Shown: positions 9,320 through 17,268 of the stretch, piece after piece
Layout of the letters: the number at the start of each line of letters is the position of its first letter
Numbering within the stretch: position 1 is the first letter of the stretch
Source of the DNA: an uncultured Bacteriovoracaceae bacterium
Lineage (GTDB): Bacteria > Bdellovibrionota > Bacteriovoracia > Bacteriovoracales > Bacteriovoracaceae
Length of the DNA: 64,000 nucleotides
Direction of reading: 5' to 3'
Assembly (NCBI GenBank): GCA_937931205.1
Contig: CALHBF010000005.1
Coordinates: 248,001 to 312,000 of the forward strand
Position numbers and translations under genes: made by a program
The notes under the pieces: generated by a model
The model's database searches: none
The model's input: the letters and a program-made list of their open reading frames with translations, nothing else
What the model was told of the DNA's origin: nothing

Positions 9320-9840
9320 TTCATCGAACTAAGATATTGGTGGAGATCGTCTAGGATAGATTGATTGATCTTGAGTTCGCGATACTTCACCCCAGAGAGA
9401 TCGAGAATTTTCTTAGAAACCTCGTTTTCTACTGAGCCTTGGTATTTATCTGAAAGATAAACCACTTCCTTCACTTTCACCGTTGCCAGCATCTTAGCGC
9501 ATTCATGACAGGGAAAGAGAGTTACGTAGCAGCGTGAGTTTTCCAGACTGGCCTTGGCGTGAAGAATAGCATTGGCCTCGGAATGAACAACATAAGCATA
9601 TTTTTGAAGATCCAAAGGAACTGAGCGATCATTTCCCCAAGGAAGTCTTGATTCATCCACACCGGCCACTAATCCGTTGTAACCCATAGAAAGCTGGTGA
9701 TTATTGTCATCAACAAAAACACAGCCAACTTTGGTATTAGGGTCTTTGGAGCGGAAAGATGCCATCATGGCCTGAAGCATGAAGTATTCGTCCCAATTGA
9801 TGTGGGCCTTGACGGGAACAAAGTTAACCTTGGAATTCAT
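9316..9840 (-). CDS. dCMP / cytidine-type deaminase
   Basis: A 174-residue zinc-dependent deaminase of the deoxycytidylate deaminase (ComEB/DCTD) family. It shows the zinc and catalytic motif HSEANAI (His ligand plus proton-shuttle Glu) and PCHECAK (two Cys ligands). 'DPNTKVGCVFVDD' and 'SMGYNGLVAGVDE' upstream are typical of dCMP deaminases rather than CDA or TadA. It would make dUMP for thymidylate synthesis. Its 3' end overlaps DUF502 by 4 bp, and it is divergent from the rhodanese-like gene. Residues for activity are all present. Confidence 0.88.
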   Translation of the reverse strand: MNSKVNFVPVKAHINWDEYFMLQAMMASFRSKDPNTKVGCVFVDDNNHQLSMGYNGLVAGVDESRLPWGNDRSVPLDLQKYAYVVHSEANAILHAKASLENSRCYVTLFPCHECAKMLATVKVKEVVYLSDKYQGSVENEVSKKILDLSGVKYRELKINQSILDDLHQYLSSMN

Positions 9841-9936
9841 GACTCGAAAACCTCTTTGGGAGCATTTTTAGCTCAACATTTTAAGCTGTTCGCAGTATCT
9901 TTGAAGGGTCTAAAACTGTCAATCAAGGTGAAAATG

Positions 9937-10251
9937 ATGAAATACGAAATTCCTCGCGAAGCTTTTAAACAACGTCTTGAAAATAGATTAAATTTTGTTT
10001 TCGTAGACCTTCAATCTGGAAATTCTTCAGTGAATTTCGAAAACGTTGAAAAACTAAGCTACGGCCCGGGTTTTAAAGATGCATTTTCTGCAAAATTTCC
10101 AAATAAATCTCAGAACGTGATTCTTTATACAATGAATGGTGATGGAGTTCCGGCTAAAGCTGCTCAGGATTTATCTGAAGCGGGTTACCAGTTCGTTTAT
10201 TTCTACAATGGCTCAAAAGAAGATTCGATCCTAGACAAAGGTCTGAACTAA
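9937..10251 (+). CDS. Rhodanese-like protein lacking the catalytic cysteine
   Basis: A 104-residue protein. The upstream in-frame start at 9697 runs antisense through the deaminase; ATG 9937, with AAGG 8 nt before it, gives a compact protein. The C-terminal half follows the rhodanese pattern (NVILYTMNGDGVPAKAAQDL, then GYQFVYFYNGS), but the position that normally carries the persulfide Cys is Thr/Met, and the protein has no Cys at all. It therefore cannot be a sulfurtransferase of the usual kind; a structural or binding role is inferred. It is monocistronic with a terminator. Family call is moderate, since similarity is only to the pattern. Confidence 0.6.
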   Translation: MKYEIPREAFKQRLENRLNFVFVDLQSGNSSVNFENVEKLSYGPGFKDAFSAKFPNKSQNVILYTMNGDGVPAKAAQDLSEAGYQFVYFYNGSKEDSILDKGLN

Positions 10252-10253
10252 TA

Positions 10254-10281
10254 AAAAAAGCCCCGAATTCGGGGCTTTTTT
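10254..10281. terminator. Bidirectional terminator
   Basis: AAAAAAGCCCCG and CGGGGCTTTTTT meet around AATT. It lies between the convergent ends at 10251 and 10304 and can serve both genes. Confidence 0.9.
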
Positions 10282-10303
10282 ATTTCTGTTTCTTGTACTT
10301 CTC

Positions 10304-10615
10304 TTACCAACCAATAAAGTGACAACCTAGATTGTACGCAGAGTTCACAAATGGTGCTCCTACTGCGAATAAGTTTACTGGAAAAGCTGCTCCAGCAGGA
10401 ATGATGACATTATGGAATGGAAGAACTTGGTGTCCATAAGCTTTGAATCCATCGATTTGACCAGAACAAGCAATTGGGCGGTATGTATTATTGATGATTT
10501 CAACAGTAATTCTTCCAGGAAGAGTAACAACTCTTGAAGGTGGAGTGAAAACATAAGCAAAAGCTGAGAAAGAGAGAAGCATGGTAGCGATTACCGCTAA
10601 TAGTCTTAATTTCAT
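10304..10615 (-). CDS. Small exported protein, unknown
   Basis: A 103-residue protein with a signal peptide (MKLRLLAVIATMLL..., cleavage after AFA near residue 20). The mature protein is about 80 residues, rich in Val, Pro, Asn and aromatic residues, with two cysteines (PIACSGQ and LGCHFIGW) that probably form one disulfide. The pattern suggests a small beta-sandwich. A GAGGTGA Shine-Dalgarno supports the start. It has no obvious operon partner and I do not recognise the family. Confidence 0.75.
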   Translation of the reverse strand: MKLRLLAVIATMLLSFSAFAYVFTPPSRVVTLPGRITVEIINNTYRPIACSGQIDGFKAYGHQVLPFHNVIIPAGAAFPVNLFAVGAPFVNSAYNLGCHFIGW

Positions 10616-10744
10616 AAGTTCACCTCATTAAAAAATTCCCTTCTAATTAATGAAGCTTTTACAAGTGGTCAACCAAAGACTCATGACAATCCTTCTCGAT
10701 CGCGGTAAACCTTTAAATATTAAGACTTTAGTCTGGAGATCATT

Positions 10745-12190
10745 ATGGTAATTCCTTCACACTTTCCTGATACCCCAAAGCATCTTTGGTCATACTTCCA
10801 TCAAATCACCCAACTTCCGCGCCCTTCAAAGAATGAAGGAAAAGTGCGTGAGTTTATTGTCGCTGAGGCGTCACGTCTTGGTTTTAAAACTCATGTGGAT
10901 GGCGTGGGTAACGTCATCGTTTATGTTCCGGCCACAGCTGGTTATGAAAATCATGAGACAGTGATTATTCAGAATCACATGGATATGGTGACTGATGCTG
11001 TTCCATCAAAAAAAATTAATTTCAACACTGATCCTATCACTACCATGAGAGATGGTGATTGGATTAAGGCAGAAGGCACAACTCTTGGTGCTGATAACGG
11101 TATTGGCTGTGCTGCTGCACTTGCTATTATGCTGGAAAAAAATATTGCTCACCCGCCGCTTGAATTACTTTTCACTATTGATGAAGAAACTGGTCTTCAT
11201 GGGGCGTGGGGAGTTGAGGCAGATAAGCTTCAAGGTAAGAAAATGCTCAACCTTGATACAGAAGAGTGGGGAAGTTTTTATATTGGCTGTGCCGGTGGAA
11301 TTGATTACGAATTCAATCATACTTTTAAATATGTTCCAGCAATTCTGAATGGGAAAAGCTATAAGCTGGTTGTGGGCGGTTTTGTTGGCGGCCACTCTGG
11401 TGTTGATATCCATGAACAACGCGGAAATGCTGTTCGATTCTTAATGGAGTGGTTATCAAAGCTTGATGGCATGGAGCTCGCTGAATGGCGAGGTGGTAAG
11501 GCCCATAATATTATTCCTCGTGATGCTTTTGCCCTTGTTCGTCTTGCAAATACTGCTGATGCTCTGAAAGTAGGGGAAGAGATCAAAGCACGTTGGCTTA
11601 ACTTTTTACCAGAAAACGATCAGAAAATTTTCGTGAAAATTGAAGAAGTTGATCAGGAATTATCTCAAGTGATGAGTGCTGCTGATGCTAAAAAAGTGGT
11701 ATCATTCATGCTCGCTTTCCCCCATGGTGCTCATAAAATGGATCTTGCGACGGGAAGAAAACTGGTTTCTCTCTCGAATAACCAGGCCGTGAGCCTCCTG
11801 GTTCGTGGTCAGTTCTATCTTCAATCATCTCTGCGCTTCTTCGATAGAGGCGAGTGTGTGACACTGGAAAATCAAATTCAAGGTTTAGCCTATGGATTTG
11901 GTTTTGATTTCAAAAAGAACGGAGAATATCCAAGCTGGAAACCAGTAAAAAACAATGAACTTTTGAAGCTTGCGACTGAGTCTTATGAAAAATTGTATCA
12001 GCAACCTGCTAAAGTGACTGCTATTCACGCAGGACTTGAGTGTGGAATTTTAAGAGATAAAATCGGCCCAATCGATGCTGTTTCTTTTGGACCAACAATT
12101 ACTGGGGCCCATTCGCCTGATGAGCGAGTAAATGTTCCAACAGTTGAAAAATTTTGGTATTTATTTATAGATATTCTAAAAAACCTATAA
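10745..12190 (+). CDS. pepD: PepD-type aminoacyl-histidine dipeptidase
   Basis: A 481-residue M20-family metallopeptidase that cleaves Xaa-His and other dipeptides in the cytosol. Di-zinc and catalytic motifs are present in order: QNHMDMVTDA (His ligand and Asp), GADNGIG (bridging Asp), DEETGLHG (catalytic Glu and ligand Glu), LNLDTEE (Asp ligand) and a C-terminal GAHSPDERV (His ligand). An inserted lid/dimerisation domain occupies about residues 205-390, beginning VGGHSGVDIHEQRGNA. Length matches E. coli PepD (485). A TGGAGA Shine-Dalgarno precedes the ATG. The next gene starts 16 nt downstream, so the two are probably co-transcribed. Confidence 0.93.
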   Translation: MVIPSHFPDTPKHLWSYFHQITQLPRPSKNEGKVREFIVAEASRLGFKTHVDGVGNVIVYVPATAGYENHETVIIQNHMDMVTDAVPSKKINFNTDPITTMRDGDWIKAEGTTLGADNGIGCAAALAIMLEKNIAHPPLELLFTIDEETGLHGAWGVEADKLQGKKMLNLDTEEWGSFYIGCAGGIDYEFNHTFKYVPAILNGKSYKLVVGGFVGGHSGVDIHEQRGNAVRFLMEWLSKLDGMELAEWRGGKAHNIIPRDAFALVRLANTADALKVGEEIKARWLNFLPENDQKIFVKIEEVDQELSQVMSAADAKKVVSFMLAFPHGAHKMDLATGRKLVSLSNNQAVSLLVRGQFYLQSSLRFFDRGECVTLENQIQGLAYGFGFDFKKNGEYPSWKPVKNNELLKLATESYEKLYQQPAKVTAIHAGLECGILRDKIGPIDAVSFGPTITGAHSPDERVNVPTVEKFWYLFIDILKNL

Positions 12191-12206
12191 TTTGAGGAGC
12201 CTCATC

Positions 12207-12551
12207 ATGTCTTATGAAATTTACAATATTATTCACCTGACTTCGATCATTATCCTCTTCACAGGTATGGCGATTTCATTCTTCGGTCTTAACTCTAAGC
12301 TTATTAAGATTCTTACTGGAATTGCTACTCTTATGACTCTGGTAGGAGGAATGGGATTGATGGCAAGACTAGGTGTTAGTCATACTGAAGGCTGGCCTCT
12401 TTGGATTAAAGTGAAAATGTGCATTTGGTTTATTGTTGGTATCGGTGGAGCAATCGTATCGAAGCGTTTTCCAAAGTATGGAAGACCAGCTTACTTCCTA
12501 AGTGTTCTTCTCTTTATCGTAGCTGCTTCAGCGGCAACTTATAAATTCTAA
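12207..12551 (+). CDS. Four-helix membrane protein, unknown
   Basis: A 114-residue hydrophobic protein with about four transmembrane helices and no large soluble part. The start ATG at 12207 is preceded by GAGGAG. It resembles small SirB- or CopD-like integral membrane proteins in topology, and has a conserved-looking ARLGVSHTEGWPLWIKVKM turn between helices 2 and 3. I cannot assign a function. It follows pepD by 16 nt and is ended by a terminator, so it is the second gene of a two-gene unit. Confidence 0.65.
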   Translation: MSYEIYNIIHLTSIIILFTGMAISFFGLNSKLIKILTGIATLMTLVGGMGLMARLGVSHTEGWPLWIKVKMCIWFIVGIGGAIVSKRFPKYGRPAYFLSVLLFIVAASAATYKF

Positions 12552-12566
12552 TTTTTCTCAAAGATT

Positions 12567-12590
12567 GGCGGCTTTATGCCGCCTTTTTTC
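12567..12590 (+). terminator. Intrinsic terminator of the pepD unit
   Basis: GGCGGC / GCCGCC with a TTTAT loop is followed by TTTTTT. Confidence 0.9.
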
Positions 12591-12624
12591 TTTTCAAATC
12601 ATGGTGAGATATCCACAATAAAGT

Positions 12625-12852
12625 ATGGTTATCATTCACGGAATACTTCAACTTTATATCTATATTATCATTATTGACGTTATCATGAGCTATTTCCCTC
12701 AGGTGCGTTCTCAGGTTTGGGCACAAAAACTACATCAGGTTGCCGACGTCAGTTTGAGACCGATTAGAGAAATGATGCCTGCGAATCTTCCTTTTGATAT
12801 TTCGCCGATGATTGTGATTATCGTGATTCAAATTTTAATGTCGCTATTCTAA
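12625..12852 (+). CDS. YggT family membrane protein
   Basis: A 75-residue protein with two transmembrane helices and the YggT signature: IIDVIMSYFPQVR, then a short loop 'PIREMMPANLPFDISPMIVIIVIQIL', corresponding to the usual 'PiR..iP..ggiDlSPii' consensus. YggT proteins are linked to osmotic tolerance, membrane-protein organisation and, in Gram-positives, cell division; the molecular role is unsettled. The gene lies 12 bp before the next gene, and they are likely co-transcribed. No clear Shine-Dalgarno is visible. Confidence 0.82.
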   Translation: MVIIHGILQLYIYIIIIDVIMSYFPQVRSQVWAQKLHQVADVSLRPIREMMPANLPFDISPMIVIIVIQILMSLF

Positions 12853-12864
12853 GGAAAAGAAATC

Positions 12865-13671
12865 ATGGATGATATCGAACTCCTCCTTAAAGAGACTTAC
12901 AGACACTTTGAAAAAAACTTCGCTGCCATTGAAGAACTGGAAGAGGTGACTGAAGAGTCAATCGTCTCAGAAGTTAATGCAGAAATTCCGGCAACCCCAG
13001 GACTTTTGTACCATATCCAGAAAAATAAAGGTGTCTTTGTTCTCAGATTAATGAAATCCAGCAATCTAAGAACTGATTTCACTAATGTGACGGAGAGTCC
13101 TGAGAGTTATCCGAGTCTGCGTCTGATTAATGGCAATGAAGTGATTACTCCAAAGTTTTTCATGATGGATAATATTCTTCAGGCCGAGGTTATTACTGAC
13201 CATCTTCATAACCGCCGTTTCCCGGTAAATGAAGAACTCATGTGTAGTATTTCTGACCCAGGATTTAGCTGGTGGTTAAAACCGCAGGATCAGGGCTTCC
13301 AGATTTGTTTCTCAACTTCCCTAGGACTAGATGATCGCTGTATCAAGCTCGGGCCGCTAGGGGATCAAAGTCTTGCCATCAGAAATTTTAGAAAACTTGA
13401 GCATTTGATTACCAGTGCAGGTCTGTCACTTGATGTAACTAATGAAATTGGTCGAGTCAGTTTTAAAGATCCAGGTGCTTTTTTATCTGAAGAACTCAAA
13501 GACTTATTTGAATTAGGGATCGTAGGTGAAGGACTTTTTGGTTTGTTTAAGATGCTGGCCCGCCGTCATAAAAATCATCATGAACTTGAGGGGTCATGGC
13601 TCTATCTTCAAGAGCTGGCCAGTGTGAGACGATTCTGGATTCAGGTCCAGTACGACCTGTCTCAGTGTTGA
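12865..13671 (+). CDS. Uncharacterised soluble protein
   Basis: A 268-residue protein without signal peptide or transmembrane segment. The N-terminal ~40 residues are acidic and probably helical (EELEEVTEESIVSEV). The rest is mixed alpha/beta with no motif I recognise. The ATG is preceded by AAGGAAAAG. It follows YggT closely and overlaps the convergent 80-residue gene by 10 bp. Coding potential is supported by start spacing and consistent codon use; function unknown. Confidence 0.7.
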   Translation: MDDIELLLKETYRHFEKNFAAIEELEEVTEESIVSEVNAEIPATPGLLYHIQKNKGVFVLRLMKSSNLRTDFTNVTESPESYPSLRLINGNEVITPKFFMMDNILQAEVITDHLHNRRFPVNEELMCSISDPGFSWWLKPQDQGFQICFSTSLGLDDRCIKLGPLGDQSLAIRNFRKLEHLITSAGLSLDVTNEIGRVSFKDPGAFLSEELKDLFELGIVGEGLFGLFKMLARRHKNHHELEGSWLYLQELASVRRFWIQVQYDLSQC

Positions 13672-13904
13672 GGACGAGTATTCTTATCCTCATATTTAGC
13701 CGCTAAATAACCAGTAATGATCAATTGCGCTAACATTCCTAGTTCTTCTTCGTCAGAAATTCCGTAGAACTTCTCAATATGCTGAACAAATACGTCTAGC
13801 TCTTCATCATTTAAATACGTCTCAGTTAACTTCATCATATCTTCTGATTCCATGTTATCTAGGGAAAGGAAGAAGTTATTTAAAATATTGATCTTTTCGC
13901 TCAT
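13662..13904 (-). CDS. Small acidic protein, unknown
   Basis: An 80-residue, strongly acidic, predicted all-helical protein (MSEKINILNNFFLSLDNMES...). It has no signal peptide and no cysteines. The C-terminus is Lys/Arg-tipped. It overlaps the end of the convergent 268-residue gene by 10 bp and is divergent from the DEAD-box helicase gene. It could be a small regulatory or adaptor protein, but nothing in the sequence proves that. Confidence 0.6.
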   Translation of the reverse strand: MSEKINILNNFFLSLDNMESEDMMKLTETYLNDEELDVFVQHIEKFYGISDEEELGMLAQLIITGYLAAKYEDKNTRPQH

Positions 13905-14192
13905 TTGATGCCCTTTTGACTGTCGATATTCGCCTATTTTACGGCAGTTTCTTTGAATGGAAAGAATAATATAGGTCAGTAAGTTTTACCTGATCTTAAG
14001 ACTTGTTTTACATTTGATAATCTCTTGTGTTAGATAGGCTGTAGTCGTTATTTGCCTTGCCCACCCGGATCTTAATTGTCTATCAGGTCTAAGTGGTCAC
14101 CAGGGTTTGTTTTGAGACCTTTACTGATGACCGTGTCTCACCACATTCAAAATGCGCATATATTACCTTATTTCTCTAAAGGAGAAACACGC

Positions 14193-15977
14193 ATGTCTTT
14201 TGTCGAACTAGGACTCAAAGAGTCTTCACTCAAAGCTATTACTCAAATGGGCTTTGAAAATCCTTCCGAAATCCAAACTCAAGCTATTCCAGTATTAATG
14301 GGTGGGGATGTCGATTTTATTGGCCAAGCACAAACAGGTTCAGGGAAAACAGCTGCTTTTGTACTTCCACTTCTTGAAAAAATTGATCTTAAATCGCCGG
14401 CACTTCAGGCGCTTATTCTTGCTCCAACTCGTGAGCTTGCTAACCAGATTAACGAAGAAATTCAAAAGCTTTCAGCATTTGAACCTTGTAAATCAATGTC
14501 AGTATATGGCGGAACGAGTGTTGGTCTACAAATCAAAGATTTTAAAGCTAAAAAACCACAAATTGTTGTTGGTACTCCAGGACGAGTGATGGATCTTATT
14601 GATCGTGGCGTTCTTAAATTCCATGATACAAAGTTTGTTGTTCTTGATGAAGCTGATGAAATGCTTGATATGGGGTTCTTTGACGATGTTACAGCGATTA
14701 TCGCAGACATTCCTGAAAAGAGAATCTGGATGTTCTCTGCAACTCTACCTGGTCCAATTGCTGACCTCGTAAATAGAGAGTTCTCAAATCCTGTAACTGT
14801 TCGTGTAACGAAGAAAGTTCTTACTGCTGATTCAGTTGAGCAACTGGCAGTTGTTGTACGTCGTGGAGATGCTACTGAAGCTCTTTGCCGTTATATGGAT
14901 TTTGCTAATGAAATGTACGCAATTATTTTCACTCGTACAAAAATCGGAGCAAAAGAACTTACTGATGAGCTAAATGCTCGCGGTTACCCAACAGATTCTC
15001 TACACGGAGATATGGATCAAGCTTCTCGTGATATGACGATGAAAAAGTTCAAAGAGAAGAAGATTAACCTTCTTGTTTGTACTGACGTTGCTGCACGCGG
15101 AATTGATGTAAACAACCTTACTCACGTAATTAACTTTGGTCTTCCTCAAGATAACGAGTCATACGTTCACCGTATTGGTCGTACAGGTCGTGGTGGTTCT
15201 AAAGGGATTTCTCTTTCAATCATCGAGCCAAATGAGCAGGGAAGAGTTGGTCAAATTGAGCGTATTACAAAAGCGAAAATTGAAAGAATCACTCTGCCTC
15301 GAGTAGATGAGATTCGCGAGAAGATCCTTGAGAAATCAATGGTTCGTTTTAACCAAAACATTGCTTCTTTCCATGATGAAGAAGTTCTTCATTTTGATGC
15401 TTTCAAAGAAAAATTCGAAAACCTTGATAAGGAAGATCTTGTTAAAGGGATCTACGGATTTATGTTTGAGAACACACTAAAAAGATACCAAAAAGCTTAC
15501 GATATCGACGTGGCCCCTCGTGGTCAAAACGGTGATCGTGGTGCTCGCGGTGTTCGTGCTACTTCAGGGATGCAAAGATTCTTCATTAACCTTGGTAAAA
15601 TGGATGGTATCAACCCTGGTGACCTTCTTAAATTTGTGGCCGGAACAACTAATATCTCAGGTCGTGAGATTGGTCGTATTGATACAAAAGAGAAGTTCTC
15701 ATTCATTGAAGCTCCAGTTGACTTAATTGATACAGTGATGAGTCTACAAGGTCAGATGTACGGAAATCGTCGTGTGAGTGTTGAGCTTGCTGAATCAGCA
15801 GGTCCTCGTAATGGCGGCGGATTCGGTGGTGGAGATCGCGGTGGATACCGTGGTGGACGCGGCGGTGGCGGAGGCTTCCGTGGTGGACGCGGTGGAGATC
15901 GCGGCGGTTTCGGCGGAGATCGTGGTGGTTTCGGTGGTGAACGTAGCGATCGCGGAAATAGCAGATCACGTTACTAA
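14193..15977 (+). CDS. deaD: DEAD-box RNA helicase, DeaD/CsdA type
   Basis: A 594-residue ATP-dependent RNA helicase for ribosome assembly and mRNA remodelling, often cold-induced. Motifs: Q motif (FENPSEIQTQAIP), AQTGSGKT, PTRELA, TPGRVMDL, DEADEML, SAT, ARGIDV, HRIGRTGRGG. An RNA-binding DbpA-like domain lies near 465-540 and a tail of Arg-Gly-rich repeats (GGDRGGYRGGRGG...) fills the last ~45 residues, a non-specific RNA-binding module. The start is set by AAGGAGA before ATG 14193; the longer in-frame extension from 14076 has no ribosome site. The 288-bp gap upstream leaves room for a long 5' leader, as in csdA of other bacteria (inference). Confidence 0.93.
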   Translation: MSFVELGLKESSLKAITQMGFENPSEIQTQAIPVLMGGDVDFIGQAQTGSGKTAAFVLPLLEKIDLKSPALQALILAPTRELANQINEEIQKLSAFEPCKSMSVYGGTSVGLQIKDFKAKKPQIVVGTPGRVMDLIDRGVLKFHDTKFVVLDEADEMLDMGFFDDVTAIIADIPEKRIWMFSATLPGPIADLVNREFSNPVTVRVTKKVLTADSVEQLAVVVRRGDATEALCRYMDFANEMYAIIFTRTKIGAKELTDELNARGYPTDSLHGDMDQASRDMTMKKFKEKKINLLVCTDVAARGIDVNNLTHVINFGLPQDNESYVHRIGRTGRGGSKGISLSIIEPNEQGRVGQIERITKAKIERITLPRVDEIREKILEKSMVRFNQNIASFHDEEVLHFDAFKEKFENLDKEDLVKGIYGFMFENTLKRYQKAYDIDVAPRGQNGDRGARGVRATSGMQRFFINLGKMDGINPGDLLKFVAGTTNISGREIGRIDTKEKFSFIEAPVDLIDTVMSLQGQMYGNRRVSVELAESAGPRNGGGFGGGDRGGYRGGRGGGGGFRGGRGGDRGGFGGDRGGFGGERSDRGNSRSRY

Positions 15978-16010
15978 GGAAAAATCTTCTTTTATATTAA
16001 GTAGTTGTAA

Positions 16011-16067
16011 GCACTAACTGACCATGTTAAATTGTTACTACACAACAACGCATGGTGCAGTTAGTGC
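16011..16067. repeat. Long two-tier inverted repeat
   Basis: Arms 16011-16026 (GCACTAACTGACCATG) and 16051-16067 pair over 16 bp with a single bulged G. Inside the loop a second stem TTGTT / AACAA encloses 7 nt. No T-run follows, so it is not a standard terminator. It fills most of the gap between the helicase gene and the FtsB-like gene. Confidence 0.7.
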
Positions 16068-16082
16068 CCCATAAAATACAGG

Positions 16083-16718
16083 ATGTATTTGGTGGAATTT
16101 AGAGCCCCGGACGAATTTGAAGAAGTTGAATCTCCTTTTGCGACCAGACCTTTGCCTGCCGCTCGTAAAACTCAACGCCTAAGAAATAAAAAAAACGTTT
16201 TTAACCGCCCATTCTCAGCGGAACCGACAGTCGCACCAACTGTTATCGAAACTGTTACCACTCGTAAATCAATTGGATATGCCGATCAGGCCGAACTTTT
16301 AGAGAGTCGCGAGAGTGAACTCGATGAAACTCCGATCGATTATTTAGAGCCTAAAGTCGAAAAGAAACCTGCTCGCATTAAGCCACGTCCTGCTAAAAAA
16401 AATCTTCCTAAACTGACTCTGCTTCCCAAAATGGCTTGGGGTGTGATCGGTCTTCTTGTTCTTCGTCTGATTTGTATGGATAGAGGAGTGTATGATTATT
16501 ATGCGACTCAGAATGCGATCTCAGAGAAAAACCAAGAGTTGAATAATTTGTCTCGTGAAAATGAGAATATTCAGGCCGAAGTTTCTCGCATTCACCTTGA
16601 TGGAAATTATCAGCGTCAACTTGCTAAAGAACATTTAGGAGTGATTGCTGCTGACGAATTTCTTATTCTTTTTGCTCAGGACACTGAAGATAAAGAAAGA
16701 GATCTAAATTTCCTATAA
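16083..16718 (+). CDS. FtsB/DivIC-like septum formation initiator
   Basis: A 211-residue bitopic protein. The first ~115 residues are charged and probably disordered (Pro/Lys/Arg/Glu-rich). A transmembrane helix follows at about 119-136, then a coiled coil (about 140-175, NAISEKNQELNNLSRENENI). The end 'YQRQLAKEHLGVIAADEFLILFA' matches the family pattern of arrest at 'ARexLGmv.pgE'. FtsB/DivIC links early and late divisome proteins in the periplasm. The cytoplasmic extension is far longer than the few residues of E. coli FtsB. The ATG at 16083 has only a weak ribosome site. It overlaps the convergent DUF192 gene by 6 bp. Confidence 0.72.
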   Translation: MYLVEFRAPDEFEEVESPFATRPLPAARKTQRLRNKKNVFNRPFSAEPTVAPTVIETVTTRKSIGYADQAELLESRESELDETPIDYLEPKVEKKPARIKPRPAKKNLPKLTLLPKMAWGVIGLLVLRLICMDRGVYDYYATQNAISEKNQELNNLSRENENIQAEVSRIHLDGNYQRQLAKEHLGVIAADEFLILFAQDTEDKERDLNFL

Positions 16719-17198
16719 AGCTGGCAGCACTTTTTTTAGTTCTTCCGAATACTCAATTTTGAGCTGATCACCGATTTGAATTTCTTTGGCAATCGGTGAG
16801 TCTGCTCTCATTTCTAACACATGCCATGACCAAACTGCTCGGGCCCGCGGAATAAGGTGGGATTGATTTCTTCCTTGGTGATGTTTAAGTTTTCTGATGA
16901 TATCCAATACGCGAAAATTCCCATCGAGATAAAATAAGTCGAGGTCAAAGTAAGTATCAGGCATCCAAAACTGTCTGACCCCTCCCTCTGGATAATAAAA
17001 AAGCATACCTTCATTATCAGCAAACTGATCATCCTGAATTCCCGAGAGCCCTTGTTCTTGTTCCATTAGACTGATCGCAAAATGGGTTTTGATCGTTTTG
17101 CCTTGTGCTGTTGTAATCACGGCCTTTTGATGAGGAAGAGAGGAGCTCTGACAGCCAATGAGAATGAAAAGTATTAAAAAAGGCAGTAATTTTCTCAT
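16713..17198 (-). CDS. DUF192 family lipoprotein
   Basis: A 161-residue protein with a lipobox (LIGC, Cys16), so it is probably anchored to a membrane facing the periplasm. The DUF192 core follows: 'LMEQEQGLSGIQ', 'GMLFYYPEGGVRQFWMPDTYFDLDLFYLD' (the usual 'MLFvf......fWMknt.ipLDilFld') and a C-terminal 'VLEMRADSP...IGDQLKI'. DUF192 proteins are small, exported beta-fold proteins without a known enzymatic function. Domain assignment is secure. Confidence 0.86.
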   Translation of the reverse strand: MRKLLPFLILFILIGCQSSSLPHQKAVITTAQGKTIKTHFAISLMEQEQGLSGIQDDQFADNEGMLFYYPEGGVRQFWMPDTYFDLDLFYLDGNFRVLDIIRKLKHHQGRNQSHLIPRARAVWSWHVLEMRADSPIAKEIQIGDQLKIEYSEELKKVLPAL

Positions 17199-17268
17199 GA
17201 AGATTCACCGTGATTAAGGTATGATTTTTTTCAAGTTTAATACTAGCAAAAAGCCAGGGAGCGAGTAA

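Noticed and set aside
14060-14110. TGTCTA match in the helicase leader
   Set aside because: TGTCTATCAGGTCTAAG lacks the second arm of the 17-bp motif.
14076-14192. N-terminal extension of the DEAD-box helicase
   Set aside because: The extension lacks a ribosome site and helicase similarity; AAGGAGA lies before ATG 14193.
15703-15969. His/Arg-rich minus-strand ORF at the end of the helicase gene
   Set aside because: It is the shadow of the Arg-Gly-rich tail codons.
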